Below, piece after piece: positions 13,601 through 28,100 of a DNA stretch of 64,000 nt. Positions within the stretch are counted from its first letter, which is position 1; each line of letters begins with the position of its first letter. Where the stretch lies: assembly GCA_037349105.1 (NCBI GenBank), contig JAYJMM010000117.1:1054001-1118000 (forward strand). The letters run 5' to 3'. The DNA comes from Limnomonas spitsbergensis (lineage: Eukaryota > Chlorophyta > Chlorophyceae > Chlamydomonadales). Under the pieces are notes generated by a model, which saw nothing but the letters and a program-made list of their open reading frames with translations, did not search any database and had not been told where the DNA came from. The position numbers and the translations under genes were made by a program.

Positions 13601-16600
13601 GCTTGGCCACCTTTGACGGCTTGGCCACCTTTGACTATGAGGAGACGGGTGGGATATTGTTCACCAAGATTAAGCACTTCCCCAATACATCAGGGTTTAG
13701 GTTTAGGCAGGACAGCTCGGCCGTCTTTGCTTTTGATGAGAGTGGTGAGGCGGCCATCATTGAGGGGACGGGTGAGAGGCTGCAACAAGGTTAAGCACTT
13801 GAAAAATTTGTACGTCTCTGCCAGGTCAGGAAGTGTATGGCAATACCAATGCCCTGCCTCCCCTGCCCACTCACCCCCCCCACACACACCAATGTTTTGA
13901 TGACTTGATGTGTCTGTGGACTGAACGGTTCCCTCTTAACAGTAGATTTTGTGGTTTTTGCTTTAAGTGTGCACCATACAACCTGTGGAGGACTGCCAGT
14001 CGGCCACAAATAGGCCGATGGGGACTAAACCTTGACCGGCCAACAGCCGGTGGCCCAAGCAGCAGGGCACGTTGCACCATACCCTCCCGGCCATTGGCCG
14101 GATTGTGGCTGAATTGTAGCTGAAGTACCCTAAAATAGCCACTGCCCCACACCCAACCGTCCATGTGCGCCATGCCACGGGGTGTCATTCAATATTAAGG
14201 CAGTATTAAGGCAATATCAAGGCAATATTAAGGCAATATTAAGGCAATATTAAGGCAATATTAAGGCAATATTAAGGCAATATCAAGGCAATATCAAGGC
14301 AATATCAAGGCAATATCAAGGCAATATTAAGGCAATATTAAGGCAATATTAAGGCAATATTAAGGCAATATCAAGGCAATATCAAGGCAATATCAAGGCA
14401 ATATCAAGGCAATATCAAGGCAATATCAAGGCAATATTAAGGCAATATTAAGGCAATATTAAGGCAATATTAAGGCAATATTAAGGCAATATTAAGGCAA
14501 TATTAAGGCAATATTAAGGCAATATCAAGGCAATATCAAGGCAATATCAAGGCAATATCAAGGCAATATCAAGGCAATATTAAGGCAATATTAAGGCAAT
14601 ATTAAGGCAATATTAAGGCAATATTAAGGCAATATTAAGGCAATATTAAGGCAATATCAAGGCAATATCAAGGCAATATCAAGGCAATATCAAGGCAATA
14701 TCAAGGCAATATTAAGGCAATATTAAGGCAATATTAAGGCAATATTAAGGCAATATTAAGGCAATATTAAGGCAATATTAAGGCAATATTAAGGCAATAT
14801 CAAGGCAATATTAAGGCAATATCAAGGCAATATCAAGGCAATATTAAGGCAATATTAAGGCAATATCAAGGCAATATTAAGGCAATATTAAGGCAATATT
14901 AAGGCAATATTAAGGCAATATCAAGGCAATATTAAGGCAATATCAAGGCAATATCAAGGCAATATCAAGGCAATATCAAGGCAATATCAAGGCAATATCA
15001 AGGCAATATTAAGGCAATATTAAGGCAATATTAAGGCAATATTAAGGCAATATTAAGGCAATATCAAGGCAATATCAAGGCAATATCAAGGCAATATTAA
15101 GGCTATATCGAGGCAATATTAAGGCAATACCAAGGCAATTTCAAGGCAATATCAAGGCAATATTAAGGCAATATTAAAGCAATATCAAGGCAATATCAAG
15201 GCAATATCAAGGCAATATTAAGGCAATATCAAGGCAATATCAAGGCAATATCAAGGCAATATCAAGGCAATATCAAGGCAATATCAAGGCAATATCAAGG
15301 CAATATTAAGGCAATATTGAGGCAATATTAGGCAATATCAAGGCAATATCAAGGCGATATCAAGGCAATATCAAGGCAATATCAAGGCAATATCAAGGCA
15401 ATATTAAGGCAATATTAAGGCAATATTAAGGCATTATTAAGGCAATATTAAGGCAATATTAAGGCAATATTAAGGCAATATCAAGGCAATATCAAGGCAA
15501 TATCAAGGCAATATCAAGGGAATATTAAGGCAATATTGAGGCAATATTAGGCAATATTAAGGCAATATTAAGGCAATATCAAGGCAATATCAAGGCAATA
15601 TCAAGGCAATATCAAGGCAATATTAAGGCAATATTAAGGCAATATTAAGGCAATATTAAGGCAATATTAAGGCAATATTAAGGCAATATTAAGGCAATAT
15701 TAAGGCAATATCAAGGCAATATCAAGGCAATATCAAGGCAATATTAAGGCTATATCGAGGCAATACCAAGGCAATATCAAGGCAATATCAAGGCAATATT
15801 AAGGCAATATTAAAGCAATATCAAGGCAATATCAAGGCAATATCAAGGCAATATTAAGGCAATATCAAGGCAATATCAAGGCAATATCAAGGCAATATGA
15901 AGGCAATATCAAGGCAATATCAAGGCAATATCAAGGCAATATTAAGGCAATATTGAGGCAATATTAGGCAATATCAAGGCAATATCAAGGCGATATCAAG
16001 GCAATATCAAGGCAATATCAAGGCAATATCAAGGCAATATTAAGGCAATATTAAGGCAATATTAAGGCAATATTAAGGCAATATTAAGGCAATATTAAGG
16101 CAATATTAAGGCAATATCAAGGCAATATCAAGGCAATATCAAGGCAATATCAAGGGAATATGAAGGCAATATTGAGGCAATATTAGGCAATATTAAGGCA
16201 ATATTAAGGCAATATCAAGGCAATATCAAGGCAATATTAAGGCAATATTAAGGCAATATTAAGGCAATATTAAGGCAATATTAAGGCAATATTAAGGCAA
16301 TATTAAGGCAATATCAAGGCAATATCAAGGCAATATTAAGGCAATATTAAGGCAATATCAAGGCAATATCAAGGCAATATTAAGGCAATATTAAGGCAAT
16401 ATTAAGGCAATATTAAGGCAATATCAAGGCAATATCAAGGCAATATCAAGGCAATACCAAGGCAATATCAAGGCAATATCAAGGCAATATCAAGGCAATA
16501 TCAAGGCAATATTAAGGCAATATTAAGGCAATATCAAGGCAATATCAAGGCAATACCAAGGCAATACCAAGGCAATACCAAGGCAATATCAAGGCAATAT

Positions 16601-19600
16601 CAAGGCAATATTAAGGCAATATCAAGGCAATATTAAGGCAATATTAAGGCAATATCAAGGCAATATCAAGGCAATATCAAGGCAATATCAAGGCAATATT
16701 AAGGCAATATCAAGGCAATATCAAGGCAATATCAAGGCAATATTAAGGCAATATCAAGGCAATATCAAGGCAATATTAAGGCAATATCAAGGCAATATCA
16801 AGGCAATATCAAGGCAATATCAAGGCAATATCAAGGCAATATCAAGGCAATATTAAGGCAATATTAAGGCAATATTAAGGCAATATTAAGGCAATATTAA
16901 GGCAATATTAAGGCAATATTAAGGCAATATCAAGGCAATATCAAGGCAATATCAAGGCAATATCAAGGCAATATTAAGGCTATATCGAGGCAATATTAAG
17001 GCAATACCAAGGCAATATTAAGGCAATACCAAGGCAATATTAAGGCAATATTAAAGCAATATCAAGGCAATATCAAGGCAATATCAAGGCAATATTAAGG
17101 CAATATCAAGGCAATATCAAGGCAATATCAAGGCAATATCAAGGCAATATCAAGGCAATATTAAGGCAATATCAAGGCAATATTAAGGCAATATTGAGGC
17201 AATATTAGGCAATATCAAGGCAATATCAAGGCAATATCAAGGCAATATCAAGGCAATATTAAGGCAATATTAAGGCAATATCAAGGCAATATCAAGGCAA
17301 TATTAAGGCAATATTAAGGCAATATTAAGGCAATATCAAGGCAATATTAAGGCAATATCAAGGCAATATCAAGGCAATATTAAGGCAATATTAAGGCAAT
17401 ATTAAGGCAATATTAAGGCAATATCAAGGCAATATCAAGGCAATATCAAGGCAATATTAAGGCAATATTAAGGCAATATTAAGGCAATATTAAGGCAATA
17501 TCAAGGCAATAGTAAGGCAATATCAAGGCAATATTAAGGCAATATTAAGGCAATATCAAGGCAATATTAAGGCAATATTAAGGCAATATCAAGGCAATAT
17601 CAAGGCAATATCAAGGCAATATTAAGGCAATATTAAGGCAATATCAAGGCAATATTAAGGCAATATCAAGGGAATATCAAGGCAATATCAAGGCAATATC
17701 AAGGCAATATCGAGGTAATATCCAGGCAATATCGAGGCAATATCGAGGCAATATCGAGGCAATATCGAGGCAATATCGAGGCAATATCAAGGCAATATCA
17801 AGGCAATATCAAGGCAATATCAAGGCAATATTAAGGCAATATCAAGGCAATATCAAGGCAATATTAAGGCAATATCAAGGCAATATCAAGGCAATATCAA
17901 GGCAATATCAAGGCAATATCAAGGCAATATGAAGGCAATATTAAGGCAATATCAAGGCAATATCGAGGCAATATCAAGGCAATATTAAGGCAATATTAAG
18001 GCAATATCAAGGCAATATCAAGGCAATATCAAGGCAATATCAAGGCAATATCAAGGCAATATCAAGGCAATATCAAGGCAATATCAAGGCAATATTAAGG
18101 CAATATCAAGGCAATATCAAGGCAATATCAAGGCAATATCAAGGCAATATTAAGGCAATATTAAGGCAATATCAAGGCAATATCAAGGCAATATCAAGGC
18201 AATATTAAGGCAATATCAAGGCAATATCAAGGCAATATCAAGCGATATCAAGGCAATATAGAGGCAATATCAAGGCAATATCAAGGCAATATCAAGGCAA
18301 TATCAAGGCAATATCAAGGCAATATTAAGGCAATATCAAGGCAATATCAAGGCAATATCAAGGCAATATTAAGGCAATATTAAGGCAATATCAAGGCAAT
18401 ATTAAGGCAATATCAAGGCAATATTAAGGCAATATTAAGGCAATATCAAGGCAATATTAAGGCAATATTAAGGCAATATCAAGGCAATATCAAGGCAATA
18501 TTAAGGCAATATTAAGGCAATATCAAGGCAATATCAAGGCAATATCAAGGCAATATCAAGGCAATATTAAGGCAATATTAAGGCAATATCAAGGCAATAT
18601 GAAGGAAATATTAAGGCAATATTAAGGCACTATTAAGGCAATATCAAGGCAATATCAAGGCAATATCAAGGCAATATTAAGGCAATATTAAGGCAATATC
18701 AAGGCAATATCAAGGCAATATCAAGGCAATATTAAGGCAATATCAAGGCAATATCAAGGCAATATCAAGGCAATATCAAGGCAATATCAAGGCAATATCA
18801 AGGCAATATCAAGGCAATATCAAGGCAATATCAAGGCAATATCAAGGCAATATCAAGGCAATATCAAGGCAATATCAAGGCAATATCAAGGCAATATGAA
18901 GGCAATATCAAGGCAATATCAAGGCAATATCAAGGCAATATCAAGGCAATATTAAGGCAATATTAAGGCAATATCAAGGCAATATCAAGGCAATATCAAG
19001 GCAATATTAAGGCAATATCAAGGCAATATCAAGGCAATATCAAGGCAATATCAAGGCAATATCAAGGCAATATCAAGGCAATATCAAGGCAATATGAAGG
19101 CAATATCAAGGCAATATTAAGGCAATATCAAGGCAATATCAAGGCAATATCAAGGCAATATCAAGGCAATATCAAGGCAATATCAAGGCAATATCAAGGC
19201 AATATCAAGGCAATATCAAGGCAATATCAAGGCAATATCAAGGCAATATCAAGGCAATATCAAGGCAATATCAAGGCAATATTAAGGCAATACTAAGGCA
19301 ATATTAAGGCAATATTAAGGCAATATTAAGGCAATATCAAGGCAATATCAAGGCAATATCAAGGCAATATCAAGGCAATATCAAGGCAATATTAAGGCAA
19401 TATTAAGGCAATATTAAGGCAATATTAAGGCATTATTAAGGCAATATGAAGGCAATATCAAGGCAATATCAAGGCAATATCAAGGCAATATCAAGGCAAT
19501 ATTAAGGCAATATCAAGGCAATATCAAGGCAATATCAAGGCAATATTAAGGCAATATGAAGGCAATATTAAGGCAATATCAAGGCAATATTAAGGCAATA

Positions 19601-22085
19601 TCAAGGCAATATTAAGGCAATATTAAGGCAATATCAAGGCAATATTAAGGCAATATTAAGGCAATATTAAGGCAATATTAAGGCAATATCAAGGCAATAT
19701 TAAGGCAATATCAAGGCAATATGAAGGCAATATGAAGGCAATATTAAGGCAATATTAAGGCAATATCAAGGCAATATTAAGGCAATATCAAGGCAATATT
19801 AAGGCAATATCAAGGCAATATCAAGGCAATATCAAGGCAATATTAAGGCAATATTAAGGCAATATCAAGGCAATATTAAGGCAATATCAAGGCAATATCA
19901 AGGCAATATTAAGGCAATATCAAGGCAATATCAAGGCAATATTAAGGCAATATTAAGGCAATATCAAGGCTCTGTCCCACACACCCTGGCCCACCCACTC
20001 ACCCACCCACCCTCACAATACACCATGTGCCCTTAAGTCACAAAGTATATGGCGATACTAATGCCCTGCCCACCTCCCAATCTCCCCTCGCCCCCCCCCC
20101 CCCCCATGAACCACCCACCCACCCAATCGTACGTTCCTCCGCCAGGTCATGAAGTGTACGGCAATACTAATGCCCCGCCTGCCGTTGCCTACTCCGCCAT
20201 CATCTACTCCCTGCGTTGCATGGTCACTCGGGATATCCCACTCAATCAGGTGAGAGGAGGGTTAGGGATGAGGGAAAACGGGGGGATTAGGGAGGTGGAA
20301 GAAGGTAGGAGGCAGGGGAGGAGGGAGGGGGGGGGGGGGTATGGTCACTCAGGATATCCCCCTCAATCAGGTGAGAGGAGGTTTAGGGAGGAGGGAAGAC
20401 GGGGGGGATCAGGGAGGGGGAAGAAGGTAGGAGGCAGGGGAGGATGGAGGGGGGGGGTATGGTCACTCGGGATGTCCCCCTCAATCAGGTGAGAGGAGGG
20501 AGGGGGGTGGGGTGTAAAGGGGGGCAGGGAGGAGGGAAGAGGGGGGGGATTACGGTGGGGGGAGAAGGTAGGAGGCAGGGGAGGAGGGAGGGGAGAGGAG
20601 GGAGGAGAGGGGGGATGGGGAGGAGGGAGGAACAAAACAGGAGGCAGGGGAGGAGGGAGGGGAGGGGAACAGGGAGGAGGGGGGTGGGGGAGAAGGCTGG
20701 AGGAGGGGGAGGAGGGGGAGGAGGGATTAAGGAGGGGGCACGGCGGACAGAGGGGAAGGGAGAGGGGGGGAGGGGGGAGGGGGGAGGAGGGAAGGGGGAG
20801 GGGGGGCAGTGGCAAGATGGGGATGGGTAGAAGAAGCAAGCGTGGGGGAAGGGAGGGAGAGGAGGCAGGGTGAGGTGTGTGTGCAGGTGGGGAGAGGGGA
20901 GGATGGGTGGGTCAGGGGCTGGTAATGGGTAGGGAGGGGAGGCAGAGAGGAGTTGGTGGCATGGTAGATGGTTGGGTGAGGTAGAGGGGATGGGAGTAGT
21001 GGAGGCAATGGTGTGTGGGGGTGGGGGGAGGGAAGGGGGCGGGACTGGAGATCTCCTGGTGCCTGTAGGGTCCATCCATTTGTTTTATTATGCATTCACT
21101 GCATTTAACGTGTCTTAGTAACGCTTTGAAGTTTCTTCACTTTGCTTAAATGTAGTCAGCTTTCTCGCACCCTCGAAAATTGCCCTGCACTTAGGGTTGA
21201 GGGTTAAGGGTTAAGTTAGCTTTTTCCCACCCTCAACGGCCGCCCTGCACCTAAGACACCGTGGGGCTGCACGACCCTTGCGAAGAAAAGCTACTGGGTG
21301 GTTGTATGTGTTCATTAGCATGCTCATGCGCAAGCGAATGTGCCTGTGCACGTGCCTGCACTAGCAATATATTTCGCCTACCCCCACCCACCCCACACAC
21401 ACACATTCGCATGCACAGGGCTACCTGGTCCCCATCACCCCATTGCCCCCCACGCACGCTCAGTCACTCACCAACCCTCACTCACCAGCCAATCCCTCAT
21501 CCCCCCCCCCCCCACACACAAAACACCCACTCACCACCACTCACCACTTCACCAACCCACAGCCACTCACCTCCACCCACTTACCTCCACCCACTCAACC
21601 TCTGCAAGGCTGCATCACCACATTATACCCCCCACACTCACCACTCACCAGCCCCCCCCCCAATCCTCGCCCAAAATATCAAATTTACCTCTACCACACA
21701 CCCAAAACAAACTCACAATCACCACTCTACCCACTCAACTCCACCCAATCATCCCAAACACACACGTCACTCCACCCACCCACTCCACTCACCCACCCCA
21801 CACACACTCAATAATCCGCCCACTCAACTTAACCCACCCACCCCCATACACAGTCACCACTCAACCCACTCGACTCAACCCACCCACCCTCACAGGCACC
21901 ACTCCACACATTCACCACTCCACCCACCCACCCACCCACCCACATTCACATTCAGCACTCCACCCACTGACAACTCTTACCACCCCCCTCACACACTCAC
22001 CACTCTACCAACTCAACTCTACCCCCCCCCCACACACACACACACTCATCACTTCACACACTCAACTCCACCCACTCACCTCCCC

Positions 22086-22116
<31 letters not shown>

Positions 22117-25100
22117 CACTCCACCCACTCACCCCCCCCCACACACACACACACCACTCCACCCACTCAACACCCCCCCCCCCACACACACACACACACA
22201 CACACACCACTCCATCCACTCACCCCCCCCACACACACACACACACACCACTCCACCCACTCACCACACCCCCACACACACACAAACACACACACACACA
22301 CACCTCTCCACCCACTCAAGTCCACCCCCCCTTCACACACCCACTCGTCACTCCACCCACACAACTCTACCCACCCACCCCCCTGCAGGGCTGCCTGGCC
22401 CCTATCACCGTGCGTATCCCACCGGCCTGTCTGCTCAACCCTTGCGAGACTGCGGCGGTGGTCGGGGGCAACGTGCTGACCAGCCAGCGTGTCACGGATG
22501 TGGTGCTACGCGCATTCTCAGCGGCAGCGGCCTCACAGGTGCCCTGGGGGGGTAGGGGGTAGGTTAGGGTGAATGGTTTAGGTTAGGGTGTAGGTTGAAG
22601 TGAACAGTTACCTTCCGCATGGGCACTGCCTTGAGTGGCAGCGGCCTCACAGGAGCACTGGGGGGGTAGGTTAGGTAAGGGTGTAGAATGAAGGTTACAG
22701 TGCAGTTAGGGTTTAGGGTTAAGGTTAGGGTGAATGGCTACTTTAGGCGTACCTGGGTCTCAGCACTGTCTTTGGTAAAAGCTGCCCACAGCTGTATCCC
22801 TGTCTTGAGCTGCACCTTTCTTCAGCTGAACATGCCTTACTCGATGGTGCATTCACTTGTGTGGGTTGGGACTGAATCTCTAGGTCTCGGCACTGTCTTC
22901 TGCAAAAAGCTGCCCACGGCTGTATATTCCCGTCTTGAGCTGCGGCTGCCTTCACAGCTTCAACCAGTGTGCATGGGGGCATCTTCTGGTGCACATTGAG
23001 GAATCTTTTAAAGTGCATGGAGACATCTTCTGAGGGCTGTCACAGCTTTATATCCTTGTCTTGAGCTGCAGCTGCCTCCAGCTTTAGCCAGGGGGCATTC
23101 GTTATATTGGGGTGACCAAAGCTTTGATGACTTGGACCGCTCGGACCCCCTTCCCCACTTTTGCAACTGTAAGTCCTAAAACCTGGGCCTTAAGCCCTCA
23201 ACTGGCAGCCCTTAACCCCAAGCCTGAGCATATGACCCTCAACTGTAAGCCCTAAACTCGAAATCCTTAACTCTAAGCCTGAGCCTTATACCCTCAACTG
23301 TAAGCCCTCAACACGAGGCCTCGTCCATTAACTTTGAGATCATGACCCTAAACCTAAGGCCCTTCACCTTGAGCCCTAACTATTGAAACCCGGGTCTTTC
23401 AACCCTACCCCTGATCCCTAGCCTAAACCTTAATCCTGGGCCCTTCACCCTGAGTCCTAAATCCTGAACTCTGAGCCTTTTAACATTGTATCTGAGCCCT
23501 GAAACCCCGAGCCCTTCCCTGTGACAGGGCTGCATGAACAACCTTACGTTTGAGCCCATAACTCTTAAATCCTAACCCTAAGGCCCTTCACCCTGATCCC
23601 TGATTACTGAACTGTTGAGTCTTTAACCCTGATCCCTTCCCTGTGACAGGGCTGCATGAACAACCTGACGTTTGGGGATGAGGGCATGGGTTACTACGAG
23701 ACCATTGCTGGAGGTGCAGGCGCGGGACCGGGCTGGCACGGACGCAGCGGGGTGCACACGCACATGACCAATACTCGGATCACGGATCCGGAGATCCTGG
23801 AGCGCAGGTGCGGGGCAGGGGTGGGAGGGGACAAGGGGAGGGACCCATAGGGGGGGCATTCGTATACGCAGTTGGGAGGTCGGGGGTTGGGGTGGAGGTC
23901 AGGGGGCAGGGCAAGGAGCGGGGGAAGGGGCTGGATGCAGTGGGGGTGGGGGGGGCAGGGAGCATGGAGAGGAGGGGGGGGCAGGCAGGGGCGGAAATGG
24001 GAGCGTTTTTCACTTGCAGAGGTATTATGGTGGCTGGGTGAGGGCGGCGATTAGCTGCTACCGCTACTGCTACCACTACCACTATCATTACCGCTACGAC
24101 TACTGCTACTGCTACCACTACCACTATCATTACCGCTACCACTACTGCTACTGCTACCACTACTGCTACCACTACCACTATCATTACCGCTACCACTACT
24201 GCTACCACTACCACTACCACTATCATTACCGCTACCACTACTGCTACCACTACTGCTACCACTACCACTATCATTACCGCTACCACTACTGCTACTGCTA
24301 CTGCTACCACTACTGCTACCACTACCACTACTGCTACTGCTACCACTACCACTATCATTACCGCTACCACTACTGCTACCACTACTGCTACTGCTACCAC
24401 TACCGCTACTGCTACTGTTGATGTGTGTGTGCCGCTTTCATTGTGCCCCAGTCCCTGTTCTGCGCCCCCTTGTAACTGTGTCCTAATGCTGCTACTGTTG
24501 CTGCTACTACTGCTAATGCTGCTACTGCTACTGTTGCTACTGCTACTGTTGCTGCTGTTACTGCTAATGCTGCTACTGCTACTGTTGCTACTGCTACTGT
24601 TGCTGCTGCTACTGCTAATGCTGCTACTGCTACTGTTGCTACTGCTACTGTTGCTGCTGCTACTGCTCATGCTGCTACTGCTACTGTTGCTACTGCTACT
24701 GTTGCTGCTGCTACTGCTAATGCTGCTACTGCTTCTGTTGCTGCTCCTACTGCTAATGCTGCTACTGCTACTGCTGCTACTGCTGCTACTGCTACTGCTG
24801 CTACTGTTGCTGCTGCTACTGCCACTGCTGGTACTGTTGCTGCTGCTACTGCTACTGCTTCTACTGTTGCTGCTGTTACTGCTGCTGCTGTTGCTGCCGT
24901 TACTGCTGCTGCTACTGCTGCTGCTGCATGTTTGCCCCTTTCAATGTGTCCTATAGCTACTGCTACTGTCACTGCTACGGCTGCTGCTGCTGCTGCATGT
25001 TTGTCCCTTTCACTGTGGGCTACTGCTGTTGCTGCTGTTGCTGCTGTTGCTGCTGCTGTTCCTGCTGCTGCTGTTGCTGCTGTTGCTGCTGCTGTTCCTG

Positions 25101-28100
25101 CTGCTGCTGTTGTTGCTGTTGCTGCTGCTGTTCCTGCTGCTGCTGTTGCTGCTGCAACTGATGTTGTTACTGTTACAATTTATGTTGTTGTTGTTGTTTT
25201 ACAGGTACCCGGTGGTGCTGCACAGATTTTGCCTGCGAAGTGGTTCCGGAGGCACTGGACTCTGGCATGGCGGGGAAGGGGTCATTCGCGAGGTGCGCGC
25301 TCCACCAGTGTTCCCTTTTCTCGTGACCCGGCTATCGGCTACAAATCAGCTACAATCCGGCTCCACGTCAGAGGTCCCTGATGCGGCCAGCCATGCTGCT
25401 TGGGCCGCTGGCCATAGGCCGGTCCAGGTTTGGTCTTGATCAGGCCTCTGACCTGACGGGCGTGGAGGGGCCTGCTGATGGTGGCCTCGTAGCCGAAAAA
25501 AGAAACAATGCCGCTCCGTTACCCATTGCAAGCCCATTGTAAGCCATCCCCGGTATGGCCCCAAAATATCTCTTTCCAGCTGGCAGAGGAGGGGAATGTT
25601 TAAGGTTTAGGGTAAGGAGTTCAAACCCTGACCCCCTCACTTTTCATACATAAAACCTCCCGTACCTGCTAACAAGCAGGGGTCAGTTTTCAACCAGGCC
25701 CGTTGGGTTTCAAAGCACTCCTGGCCTGTTGGGTTTCAATGCACTCCTGGCCTGTTGGGTTTCAATGCACTCCAGGCCTGTTGGGTTTCAATGCACTCCT
25801 GGCCTGTTGGGTTTCAATGCACTCCAGACCTGTTGGGTTTCAATGCACTCCTGGCCTGTTGGGTTTCAATGCACTCCAGGCCTGTTGGGTTTCAATGCAC
25901 TCCAGGCCTGTTGGGTTTCAATGCACTCCTGGCCTGTTGGGTTTCAATGCACTCCTGGCCTGTTGGGTTTCAATGCACTCCTGGCCTGTTGGGTTTCAAT
26001 GCACTCCAGGCCTGTTGGGTTTCAATGCACTCCTGGCCTGTTGGGTTTCAATGCACTCCTGGCCTGTTGGGTTTCAATGCACTCAGGCCTGTTGGGTTTC
26101 AATGCACTCCTGGCCTGTTGGGTTTCAATGCACTCCAGACCTGTTGGGTTTCAATGCACTCCTGGCCTGTTGGGTTTCAATGCACTCCTGGCCTGTTGGG
26201 TTTCAATGCACTCCTGGCCTGTTGGGTTTCAATGCACTCCTGGCCTGTTGGGTTTCAATGCACTCCTGGCCTGTTGGGTTTCAATGCACTCCTGGCCTGT
26301 TGGGTTTCAATGCACCCCTGGCCTGTTGGGTTTCAATGCACTCCTGGCCTGTTGGGTTTCAATGCACTCCTGGCCTGTTGGGTTTCAATGCACTCCTGGC
26401 CAGTTGGGTTTCAATGCACTCCTGGCCTGTTGGGTTTCAATGCACTCAGGCCTGTTGGGTTTCAATGCACTCCTGGCTTGTTGGGTTTCAATGCACTCCT
26501 GGCCTGCTGGGTTTCAATGCACTCCTGGCCTGTTGGGTTTCAATGCACTCCTGGCCTGTTGGGTTTCAATGCACTCCAGGCCTGTTGGGTTTCAATGCAC
26601 TTCTGGCCTGTTGGGTTTCAATGCACTCCTGGCCTGTTGGGTTTCAATGCACTCCTGGCCTGTTGGGTTTCAATGCACTCCTGGCCTGTTGGGTTTCAAT
26701 GCACTTCTGGCCTGTTGGGTTTCAATGCACTCCTGGCCTGTTGGGTTTCAATGCACTCCTGGCCTGTTGGGTTTCAATGCACTCCTGGCCTGTTGGGTTT
26801 CGATGCACTCCTGGCCTGCTGGGTTTCAATGCACTCCTGGCCTGTTGGGTTTCAATGCACTCCTGGCCTGTTGGGTTTCAATGCACTCCAGGCCTGTTGG
26901 GTTTCAATGCACTTCTGGCCTGTTGGGTTTCAATGCACTCCTGGCCTGTTGGGTTTCAATGCACTCCTGGCCTGTTGGGTTTCAATGCACTCCAGGCCTG
27001 TTGGGTTTCAATGCACTCCTGGCCTGTTGGGTTTCAATGCACTCCTGGCCTGTTGGGTTTCAATGCACTCCTGGCCTGTTGGGTTTCAATGCACTCCAGG
27101 CCTGTTGGGTTTCAATGCACTCCTGGCCTGTTGGGTTTCGATGCACTCCTGGCCTGCTGGGTTTCAATGCACTCCTGGCCTGTTGGGTTTCAATGCACTC
27201 CTGGCCTGTTGGGTTTCAATGCACTCCTGGCCTGTTGGGTTTCAACGCACTCCTGGCCCGTTGGGTTTCAATGCACTCCTGGCCTGTTGGGTTTCAATGC
27301 ACTCCTGGCCTGTTGGGTTTCAATGCACTCCTGGCCTGTTGGGTTTCAATGCACTCCAGGCCTGTTGGGTTTCAATGCACTCCTGGCCTGTTGGGTTTCA
27401 ATGCACTCCTGGCCTGTTGGGTTTCAATGCACTCCTGGCCTGTTGGGTTTCAATGAACTCCTGGCCTGTTGGGTTTCAATGCACTCCTGGCCTGTTGGGT
27501 TTCAATACACTCCTGGCCTGTTGGGTTTCAATGCACTCCTGGCCTGTTGGGTTTCAATGCACTCCAGGCCTGTTGGGTTTCAATGCACTCCTGGCCTGTT
27601 GGGTTTCAATGCACTCCTGGCCTGTTGGGTTTCAATGCACTCCTGGCCTGTTGGGTTTCAATGCACTCCTGGCCTGTTGGGTTTCAATGCACTCCTGGCC
27701 TGTTGGGTTTCAATGCACTCCAGGCCTGTTGGGTTTCAATGCACTCCTGGCCTGTTGGGTTTCAATGCACTCCTGGCCTGTTGGGTTTCAATGCACTCCA
27801 GGCCTGTTGGGTTTCAATGCACTCCTGGCCTGTTGGGTTTCAATGCACTCCAGGCCTGTTGGGTTTCAATGCACTCCTGGCCTGTTGGGTTTCAATGCAC
27901 TCCTGGCCTGTTGGGTTTCAATGCACTCCAGGCCTGTTGGGTTTCAATGCACTCCTGGCCTGTTGGGTTTCAATGCACTCCTGGCCTGTTGGGTTTCAAC
28001 GCACTCCTGGCCTGTTGGGTTTCAATGCACTCCTGGCCTGTTGGGTTTCAATGCACTCCTGGCCTTTTGGGTTTCAATGCACTCCTGGCCCGTTGGGTTT

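Noticed and set aside
24014..25439. Tyr/His/Cys, poly-Leu and poly-Ala open frames
   Set aside because: Translations of trinucleotide repeats in an intron.
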